Below are positions 1 to 4,700 of a DNA stretch of 8,661 bases, in pieces (within the stretch, counting starts at the first letter, position 1; every line of letters begins with the position of its first letter). Origin of the DNA: Hellea balneolensis (GTDB lineage: Bacteria; Pseudomonadota; Alphaproteobacteria; Caulobacterales; Maricaulaceae); contig QIKS01000165.1 of NCBI GenBank assembly GCA_003233025.1, forward strand, positions 1 through 8,661, read 5' to 3'. Below the pieces are notes generated by a model. That model saw nothing but the letters and a program-made list of their open reading frames with translations, had not been told where the DNA came from and made no database searches. A program made the translations under genes and the position numbers.

Positions 1-540
1 GCGAGGTGCATCCGGGTTATACATCGATATTGCGGCTTCTGTTATCAATTGCATGCGTTCGGTATGCTCATCCATCACTATAATAAATTCGGTGTGTGGT
101 TCACGATCATTGGAACAGAATTCATCTAGCCTTTTAATGGCTTCTTTCAATACGAATTTGTATAATGTTTTCGAGTTATGGTCTTCCGGCAAGCGCCGCG
201 TCTCCACACCTACATAGAAAACAAATCCGCCACATTTTTCTATTTTATTGAGCAAGCGGTTCGTAAATTTCCTGAGCTCCGGGTACGCTTCAATATTTCG
301 AGCCGTGTATAATGCGGCTCCTTTCTTCTCCCATTGCGCAGGATGAGTGTCAGTACGCGCAATTTCCCACTTTAATAATTTGCACTTCATTTTGAAGAAC
401 CAAGTTCCAAACCCTCGCACCTCGTTTGCTGGTAAGACTTAGCCAGCGAGGCCAAAAACTGGACTATCATTGTGTTTGGGATGCGTCCGTGATATATATG
501 GCCCTACATGGCCAAATTCGTCTAAATACGCTATATACAG
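1..540 (-). pseudogene. DUF3800-family protein gene, interrupted by an in-frame stop, 3' end beyond window
   Basis: Read on the minus strand from 540 to the window edge, this frame gives 180 codons that I recognise as a DUF3800-family protein. It has the N-terminal YIAYLDEFG block (residues 2-10, acidic pair D7/E8) followed by HPKHNDSPVFGLAG. Later come EKKGAALYTARNIEAYPEL, a GGFVFYVG strand and an IIVMDEH motif. Two lesions are visible. The first codon, where the family has Met, is CTG at 538-540; it is preceded by GGAGGG at good spacing, and a TAA lies two codons upstream. Codon 34 is TAA (439-441), at a spot where an aromatic residue is expected (GLAG-x-VLP). The frame is otherwise uninterrupted, so there is no frameshift. 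Restart is possible at GTG 418-420 or ATG 388-390, but it would lose the acidic N-terminal motif. DUF3800 proteins are about 250 aa and of poorly known function, often near mobile DNA. Roughly the last 70 residues lie outside the window. A sequencing error at the stop cannot be excluded. Confidence 0.75.
439..441 (-). other. In-frame premature TAA in the DUF3800 gene
   Basis: The minus-strand triplet TAA at 441-439 lies between GLAG and VLP. Family-like sequence continues in the same frame on both sides, so a single substitution in a Phe or Tyr codon explains it. This is the main reason for the pseudogene call. Confidence 0.75.
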
Positions 541-579
541 TTTTTAGCCCTCCCACGGTTCTAAGCCAAAAGCACGAAA

Positions 580-600
580 ACCCACGTCTAGGACGTGGGT
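580..600 (-). terminator. Perfect 9-bp hairpin upstream of the DUF3800 gene
   Basis: ACCCACGTC (580-588) and GACGTGGGT (592-600) form a perfect 9-bp stem with a 3-nt loop. On the minus strand the stem is followed by TTTT (580-577) and, five bases later, a second T-run, so it could act as a weak intrinsic terminator or attenuator. It lies about 40 nt before the DUF3800 start. Similar short perfect hairpins also occur at the ends of IS200/IS605-type elements, so a mobile-element end is an alternative. No transposase is visible nearby. Confidence 0.45.
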
Positions 601-876
601 CTCGGAAAGAGGGCAATAGAAATATACTGCGCCTCAATTTGCAATATAGGGGTGAAAGGTTATAGAGTCAATAATAGAAAGCCCCACAAAATTAACCTCC
701 CCTTAACCTCATTACGCAGATTTAACCTTTGCCACAAAATGGCCTTATTTGCGCCCTCTTTAGGCCAAGATGGGGGTGGATAAGGGTTTCACTGATCGGA
801 AGGCAGATAAACGCGGTTTTTTCAGCCCCCCAGCCCCCGGGTTTTTTAGCCTTCCGGTCACTTTTCCCACGTTAAA
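601..876. other. Gene-free stretch without an assignable function
   Basis: No convincing coding frame is seen on either strand; the short frames here have no recognisable domain or ribosome binding site. Notable composition: a C-rich tract around 826-840 flanked by two copies of a GGTTTTTT(C)AGCC-like motif, at about 815-828 and 839-851. I see no RNA gene. Confidence 0.5.
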
Positions 877-879
877 TAA

Positions 880-911
880 ACCCTGTCGCTTCCCACGCGG
901 CAGGGTCTTTT
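880..911. terminator. Strong 10-bp hairpin with flanking T-runs, possible intrinsic terminator
   Basis: ACCCTGTCGC (880-889) pairs with GCGGCAGGGT (897-906) around a 7-nt loop. In plus-strand RNA all ten pairs form, one as a U-G wobble, and CTTTTGTT follows. In minus-strand RNA there is one A-C mismatch, and TTTATTT follows. The structure could therefore end transcription in either direction. The only gene in the window pointing at it is the minus-strand DUF1223 gene, whose stop is about 360 bp away. It may equally belong to a dispersed palindromic repeat. Confidence 0.5.
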
Positions 912-944
912 GTTACCTTCGTCTTGCCTCATCCCGTTTACGGG

Positions 945-1243
945 CAAGGTTATCGCATATGACATATTACGGCGTGATTATTTTGGCTATATCATCTTGC
1001 CCTCCCCCTTGAGGGGGGAGGTGCCGGAACGCAGTGGAGGCGGTGGGGGTGCGGCGGCAAAGCCGCCAATTAAAAATGCAAATAATTGGCTTGGCACAAA
1101 CTGCAGTGCTGCTTTGGCTTCGCCAATCACCCCTATCGACTTCCGCTTCGCTCCAGCCACTTCCCCCCTCAAGGGGGAAGACAAAATAAGTAAGACTGTC
1201 TCTATTTGCTTTTCTCTCCTTTGAGCCATATGCGATAGCCCTG
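945..1243. repeat. Outer inverted repeat pair enclosing the MITE-like element
   Basis: CAAGGTTATCGCATATG (945-961) reappears inverted at 1227-1243, with 15 of 17 positions matching and a perfect 11-bp core, TATCGCATATG. The two copies enclose the C/G-rich palindromic element at 1001-1182. A GTTTACGGG motif also lies just outside or beside each arm, but in the same orientation. This looks like a small non-autonomous element or repeat pair into which the inner repeat was inserted. That nesting is inference; the repeats themselves are visible. Confidence 0.5.
1001..1182. repeat. MITE-like palindromic intergenic element
   Basis: The left end (CCCCCTTGAGGGGGGAGG at about 1004-1021, then GTGCCGGAACGCAGTGG...GGGGGT) matches the inverted right end (about 1129-1176) as an imperfect terminal inverted repeat of some 45-50 bp. 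Each end contains its own short palindrome CCCCCTTGAGGGGG. The interior holds two further perfect stems: GGCGGC/GCCGCC at 1053-1067 and GCCAATTA/TAATTGGC at 1065-1090. Such elements are frequent between genes in alphaproteobacteria and create spurious reading frames containing SPLRGE-like peptides. No transposase is encoded. Confidence 0.7.
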
Positions 1244-1267
1244 TGTTTACGGGGCGAGGGAAAAGTG

Positions 1268-1984
1268 TTAAGGGGTATAGGTGGCGGCGCTTAGGATCGG
1301 GCCGCCGTGGCTGGCCTGAACCAAGACGGCGAAGGCTTCGCCTTGGGCCGGCATGTCGAGTTGGGCGGTGAGGCCCTTGCTTTTTGTCCAGCCGGAAAGT
1401 GGTTTGCAGTTTTTGACCACATTGACCAACTTAATGGTGCGTCCGTGATTTTCACCGCGTTTTACGGGTACGGCCTGTTCGCCAACCTTATATGTGACCA
1501 GCATGATCTCTGTCCCGGACGGGAAATCTTTGCCGCCCACACGCAAGTCAAGCCGGTCGCCGTTAGGAGATATTTGGATATTGTTCTGCGAGACGGGCAG
1601 AGTTTGAGACCGGACTTGCCGTTTGGTGTAGCGGGATTTATGTTTGGCCCCGTTAATGACCAATTGGGGTGTATAGACTTGGCCCATAAATTGTTGGCCA
1701 TAGGCGCGCTGGCGGGCGGAAAATTCCGGCTTGCCGAAAGTGTCTTTCCAGCCCAGATAATCCCAGTAATCGACGCTGTAAGACAGGGTCAGGATATTAT
1801 CATCTGTGGCGGCAAGGTCGCGGGTAAATTTATTGGCCCGCGGGCAGGACGAGCAGCCTTGTGAGGTAAACAGTTCCAATACGGTGCCGGGATAGTTTAC
1901 CGCAGCGTCGGACGGCCCCGCCAAAGCGGTGTGCACTAAAAATAGTGGCAGAAACAGTGCCAATAATATTTTTCCAGCTCTCAT
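1268..1984 (-). CDS. DUF1223 family exported thioredoxin-like protein
   Basis: A 238-aa protein recognised as a DUF1223 member (thioredoxin-like fold). It begins with a signal peptide: a basic start (R2, K5), a hydrophobic stretch at about 6-20, and likely cleavage after ALA (20-22), so it should act in the periplasm. The family signature follows: LELFTSQGCSSC with a CxxC pair at C44/C47, VDYWDYLGWKDTF at 71-83, RQRAY at 91-95, and VYTPQLVING at 103-112. The C-terminal half (about 135-238) is the beta-rich part of the family, with an extra cysteine at C193. Length is normal and no lesion is seen. The precise reaction is not established; the CxxC suggests redox or thiol chemistry. The ATG at 1984 places the signal peptide correctly, but no clear Shine-Dalgarno precedes it. 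It is transcribed divergently from the exporter operon, with 106 bp between the starts, and no functional link is evident. Confidence 0.9.
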   Translation of the reverse strand: MRAGKILLALFLPLFLVHTALAGPSDAAVNYPGTVLELFTSQGCSSCPRANKFTRDLAATDDNILTLSYSVDYWDYLGWKDTFGKPEFSARQRAYGQQFMGQVYTPQLVINGAKHKSRYTKRQVRSQTLPVSQNNIQISPNGDRLDLRVGGKDFPSGTEIMLVTYKVGEQAVPVKRGENHGRTIKLVNVVKNCKPLSGWTKSKGLTAQLDMPAQGEAFAVLVQASHGGPILSAATYTP

Positions 1985-2090
1985 AAATCTGTGTTTACTA
2001 AAGCATATACCTAAATACCAGACACTCTTACATCACATGGGCGTGAATAGCGTATTGGCAAATGGCGCGAACGCTCTTAGACTCCTATTC
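1985..2090. promoter_or_regulatory. Divergent intergenic region, presumed promoters for DUF1223 and exporter operon
   Basis: This is the only non-coding space between two divergently oriented genes, so promoters for both are expected here. It contains AT-rich sequence around 1990-2020 (TTTACT, TATACC-like hexamers), but I cannot assign confident -35/-10 pairs. An in-frame ATG at 2037 could extend the plus-strand gene by 18 residues. Confidence 0.4.
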
Positions 2091-2288
2091 ATGACCAAAG
2101 ACTTGTTTCGCAAAGAGGCCATCCGCCACCGCACCCGTGCCCTGTTTGGCGACGTGATTTTGGCCGCGCCCCTGTCCACATGGCTAATCACCGGATTGCT
2201 TATGGTGATTATGGGCGGGGTGATTGCCTTTGGACTGTTGGGAACGATTGACGGGGTTCCCATTTGGCGCTGGGCTTTGGGGAAATGA
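2091..2288 (+). CDS. HlyD-like membrane-fusion protein stub (65 aa), possibly an internal deletion
   Basis: The 65-aa product starts like the CvaA/HlyD-type adaptors of peptide exporters: LFRKEAIRHRTRALFGDVIL, then APLSTWL, then one membrane helix (about residues 28-50). The usual 400-aa adaptor would continue into a periplasmic coiled coil and lipoyl/beta-barrel domains; here it ends almost at once with IDGVPIWRWALGK. The IWRW tail resembles the LWQW-type C-terminal tail of such adaptors, so an in-frame internal deletion fusing the anchor to the tail is plausible. Arguing for a gene still being translated, its TGA overlaps the exporter ATG in a perfect ATGA junction (2285-2288). The start at ATG 2091 fits the family N-terminus; an upstream in-frame ATG at 2037 is an alternative, and neither has a good Shine-Dalgarno. 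Family assignment is by recognition of a short segment only. Confidence 0.6.
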   Translation: MTKDLFRKEAIRHRTRALFGDVILAAPLSTWLITGLLMVIMGGVIAFGLLGTIDGVPIWRWALGK

Positions 2289-4357
2289 GTCTTCTGTCGC
2301 GCAAAACCCTGCCTGTTGTGCTCCAGACCGAGGCAACCGAATGTGGGTTGGCCTGTCTGGTGATGATTGCCCGTTATCACGGCCATGATATTGATCTCAA
2401 CGCCCTGCGCAAAACCGCGTCTGTGTCGCTGAAAGGGGCGAGCCTGAAGCAGGTGATGGCGACGGCGGGGACATTGCATCTGTCGTCGCGGCCCTTGCGG
2501 GTCGAGCTTGCGCAAATGCACAAATTACAAATGCCGGCCATATTGCATTGGGATCTAAATCATTTTGTTGTGCTTAAAAAGATCAAGAACGGCAAAGTGC
2601 ATTTCATTGATCCGGGGCGGGGTCTGCGGGTGATGGCGGTGGAAAAAGTATCGGATCATTTTTCCGGCGTGGCGCTGGAACTGTCTCCGGCCGCCGATTT
2701 TAACAAGCTGGAAAACCGGCTCAAGCCAAAACTGTCCGACCTGTGGCAAAAAATGACCGGCATGAAGCGGGCGATTTTACAAACCCTGAGCCTGTCGGTT
2801 ATCTTGCAATTGGTGGCGCTGGCCGCCCCGTTTTATCTGCAATTGGTTGTCGATAAAGCTATCGGGACGGGTGACCAAAACCTGCTGTTTGCTTTACTGG
2901 TCGGGTTTGGCGGGCTGGTGGTGATCCGCGCCGCGTCCGAGGCCATTCGCGGTTGGGCCATTCTAGTCTATGGTAACCAGATGTCGTTTCAGATGATCGG
3001 CAATATCTTTCGCCACCTGATCCGCCTGCCCACCAGCTATTTTGAAAAACGGCATGTGGGTGATATTATTTCGCGCATTGGCAGCGCCCGCCCCATACAG
3101 GAAGCGCTGACAGAATCCGTCGTGGCCATATTGCTCGACGGGGTGATGGCGGTGCTGACGCTGATTGTTCTGTTTGTTTATTCACCGCTCCTCGGCGGAA
3201 TTGTTCTGGCCAGTGTTGCCATATTGGCGCTCGCGACCTTGTTGATATACCCACAGCTTCGGCGCACCGAGGAAGAAGCCATCGTCACCAAGGCCATCGA
3301 GAACACCCATGTGATCGAAAGCATCCGCGCCTCGACCACGGTTAAACTGTTTGGCCGCGAGGCGGCGCGCGAGGCGGCCTGGCGCAATCTGTTTGCCGAC
3401 ACCATCAATGCGACCACCAGCCACGGCAAATGGCTGGTAGCCCAGAAATTTTTTGAAACGCTGATGACCGGTTTGCAAATCGTTGTCGTGGTTTATTTCG
3501 GCGCCAAAATGATTATGGGCGAGGCAAGTGTTTTCACCCTGGGCATGTTGTTCGCATTTTTGGGTTATCAACGCCATTTCACCGACAGTGTCACCCGGTT
3601 TTTACAAGAGGGAATAAAATTCCGTCTCCTGTCCCTGCATCTCGACCGGTTGGCCGATATTGTTTATGAGGATAGTGAAGAGGCGGCGGTGCTGACTGAA
3701 ACCCCTGCCAAAATCAAAGGCGCAATCAGCGTCAAGAATGTCAGCTTCCGTTATTCGGACAATGATCCGTGGGTTTTGAAAAATTTAAACATGGAAATCA
3801 AAGCAGGTAGCCTAACCGCGATTACAGGCGTGAGCGGCGGCGGCAAAACCACATTGATGAAATTGATACTGGGTCTGTACCCGCCAAATGCAGGGGTGAT
3901 CGAAATCGACGGCAAGCCACTTGACGAAGTTGGTATGGCACAGTGGCGCTCGCAAATCGGGGTGGTGATGCAGGACGATAAATTGCTTTCGGGCACCATC
4001 GCCGACAATATCAGCTTCTTTGATCCGCAGGTGGATTTGCAAAAGGTTTACCGCGCCGCCATCGCCGCCCAAATCCATGAGGACATCATCGCTATCCCCA
4101 TGAATTATTTGTCCATGGTTGGGGATATGGGCAGTGTGTTGTCGGGCGGGCAGCGGCAAAGGGTGCTGCTGGCCCGGGCGCTTTACCACGATCCAAAACT
4201 GCTGTTTCTGGACGAAGGCACGGCCAATCTTGACCCAAAAACCGAGAAAAAAATCGCCGATGTTTTGCAAGAAATGACCATAACCCGCATCGTCGTCGCC
4301 CACCGAAAGCAACTAATCGGGCGATCTGACGCGGTTTTTACAATAAAAAAACAATGA
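2285..4357 (+). CDS. Peptidase-containing ABC exporter (C39 double-glycine type, PCAT)
   Basis: A 690-aa bacteriocin/peptide exporter that should cleave double-glycine leaders in the cytoplasm and transport the released peptide across the inner membrane. Residues about 8-135 form the C39 peptidase with its catalytic set intact: Q14, C20 (in TEATECGLACL), H93 (LNHFVVL) and D109 (FIDPGRG). Residues about 160-440 form the six-helix membrane domain. The ATPase domain (about 475-690) has Walker A GVSGGGKT (515-522), Q-loop Q563, signature LSGGQ (619-623), Walker B LLFLDE (639-644) and H-loop H673. Nothing is missing, so it should be active. ATG 2285 is chosen because it overlaps the preceding TGA, has GGGGA just upstream and matches the usual family N-terminus; the frame is open back to a TTG at 2264. 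The natural substrate candidate is the small double-glycine peptide gene beginning 139 bp downstream. No complete membrane-fusion protein or outer-membrane channel gene is in the window. Confidence 0.93.
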   Translation: MSLLSRKTLPVVLQTEATECGLACLVMIARYHGHDIDLNALRKTASVSLKGASLKQVMATAGTLHLSSRPLRVELAQMHKLQMPAILHWDLNHFVVLKKIKNGKVHFIDPGRGLRVMAVEKVSDHFSGVALELSPAADFNKLENRLKPKLSDLWQKMTGMKRAILQTLSLSVILQLVALAAPFYLQLVVDKAIGTGDQNLLFALLVGFGGLVVIRAASEAIRGWAILVYGNQMSFQMIGNIFRHLIRLPTSYFEKRHVGDIISRIGSARPIQEALTESVVAILLDGVMAVLTLIVLFVYSPLLGGIVLASVAILALATLLIYPQLRRTEEEAIVTKAIENTHVIESIRASTTVKLFGREAAREAAWRNLFADTINATTSHGKWLVAQKFFETLMTGLQIVVVVYFGAKMIMGEASVFTLGMLFAFLGYQRHFTDSVTRFLQEGIKFRLLSLHLDRLADIVYEDSEEAAVLTETPAKIKGAISVKNVSFRYSDNDPWVLKNLNMEIKAGSLTAITGVSGGGKTTLMKLILGLYPPNAGVIEIDGKPLDEVGMAQWRSQIGVVMQDDKLLSGTIADNISFFDPQVDLQKVYRAAIAAQIHEDIIAIPMNYLSMVGDMGSVLSGGQRQRVLLARALYHDPKLLFLDEGTANLDPKTEKKIADVLQEMTITRIVVAHRKQLIGRSDAVFTIKKQ

Positions 4358-4360
4358 ATG

Positions 4361-4395
4361 AATCCCTGTTTTATAGGGGTTATTGTCATTTTTAC
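4361..4395 (+). terminator. Weak intrinsic terminator after the exporter gene
   Basis: AATCCCT (4361-4367) pairs with AGGGGTT (4375-4381), seven pairs including one U-G, around a 7-nt loop. It is followed after a few bases by a T-run (4389-4393) and further T-rich sequence. It sits 3 bp after the exporter stop and would partly separate exporter transcription from the peptide gene. Confidence 0.45.
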
Positions 4396-4411
4396 CCGTT
4401 TTTATGCTTTT

Positions 4412-4439
4412 TTTGATTGAAAAACCCTTATTAATCAAA
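4412..4439. promoter_or_regulatory. Inverted repeat TTTGATT-N14-AATCAAA upstream of the peptide gene
   Basis: A perfect 7-bp inverted repeat with a 14-bp spacer lies about 57 bp ahead of the peptide start, in AT-rich DNA. The spacing of the half-sites (21 bp centre to centre, two helical turns) suits a dimeric regulator. A TTGAAA hexamer at 4417-4422 overlaps it, but the matching -10 is poor. An operator role is inference. Confidence 0.35.
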
Positions 4440-4496
4440 TACTTACCATAATTAGTAACACTTTCGTTGCTGATAAAAAGAACTGGGGATATTCAT

Positions 4497-4565
4497 ATGC
4501 GTGAATTAACCTTGGCAGAAATTGAAATCGTAACGGGCGGACGCCCTATTATCGTTGAATGGTAA
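4497..4565 (+). CDS. 22-aa double-glycine leader peptide precursor with a 7-residue core
   Basis: A tiny gene of 22 codons plus TAA with a good Shine-Dalgarno (GGGGA at 4485-4489, 7 nt before ATG). The first 15 residues, MRELTLAEIEIVTGG, match the double-glycine leader type cut by C39 peptidases. Compare the microcin V leader MRTLTLNELDSVSGG: same length, same start, same hydrophobic spacing (L4, L6, I9, V12) and the terminal GG. Cleavage after G15 would release RPIIVEW, a heptapeptide with one Arg, one Glu and a C-terminal Trp. This is far shorter than typical class II bacteriocins, has no cysteine, and has no Ser/Thr for lanthionine-type modification. The gene lies between the C39 exporter and a sensor histidine kinase, which suggests a secreted signal more than a toxin; no immunity gene or tailoring enzyme is visible. 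The reading frame, leader pattern and context are seen directly; processing and signalling are inferred. Confidence 0.8.
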   Translation: MRELTLAEIEIVTGGRPIIVEW

Positions 4566-4600
4566 CTTTTTAGGTTATCATTTAGTCGATTTTTTTGTAT
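4561..4600 (+). terminator. Possible weak hairpin and T-run after the peptide gene
   Basis: GGTAAC (4561-4566, overlapping the stop codon) can pair with GTTATC (4574-4579), six pairs with one wobble, around a T-rich loop. A seven-T run follows at 4590-4596. The stem is weak and the distance to the T-run is long, so this may at most attenuate read-through into the kinase gene. Confidence 0.3.
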
Positions 4601-4700
4601 GTGTGGGCTCTTGCGGATACGCAGGGCAAACGGTTTTACCCATCTTTTATTAATATGATTGTGCTAGCTTTGCCTGATAATTTAGGCTTGCAGGGTGGGC
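4566..4700 (+). promoter_or_regulatory. Spacer before the kinase gene, likely holding its own promoter
   Basis: A 135-bp AT-rich non-coding spacer. TATGAT at 4654-4659 is a fair -10 candidate, but no -35 hexamer stands at a good distance. A separate promoter is plausible from the length and composition only. Confidence 0.25.

Noticed and set aside
426..783. Two plus-strand frames of 79 and 62 aa
   Set aside because: The first is antisense to the DUF3800 N-terminus and crosses the hairpin; the second is in AT-rich intergenic DNA. Neither has family features.
826..840. C-rich tract as a G-quadruplex on the minus strand
   Set aside because: There are too few separate G-runs of adequate length in a compact stretch to claim one.
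910..1229. Overlapping frames on both strands (910-1224 plus, 987-1229 minus) with SPLRGE/SPLKGE peptides
   Set aside because: They are translations of the MITE-like palindromic element; no domain, no ribosome binding site, and frames of this kind arise wherever the repeat occurs.
1307..1864. 185-aa plus-strand frame
   Set aside because: It lies antisense to the DUF1223 gene, whose family motifs and signal peptide are unmistakable; the plus-strand product has no recognisable domain.
1929..2090. Upstream-extended start for the HlyD-like stub
   Set aside because: The extension would overlap the DUF1223 gene and its divergent promoter region, and HlyD-type proteins begin close to the LFRKEA motif; the start at 2091 fits better, though 2037 stays possible.
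2264..2284. TTG start of the exporter
   Set aside because: ATG 2285 overlaps the preceding stop in an ATGA junction, has GGGGA upstream and matches the usual start of the family.
4417..4452. TTGAAA (4417-4422) and CATAAT (4447-4452) as a sigma-70 promoter pair
   Set aside because: The 24-bp spacing is too long, and the hexamer at proper spacing (TACTTA) is a poor -10.
4599..4658. A 19-codon plus-strand frame (starts MCGLLRIRR) as a second peptide gene
   Set aside because: It has no double-glycine leader pattern and no Shine-Dalgarno.
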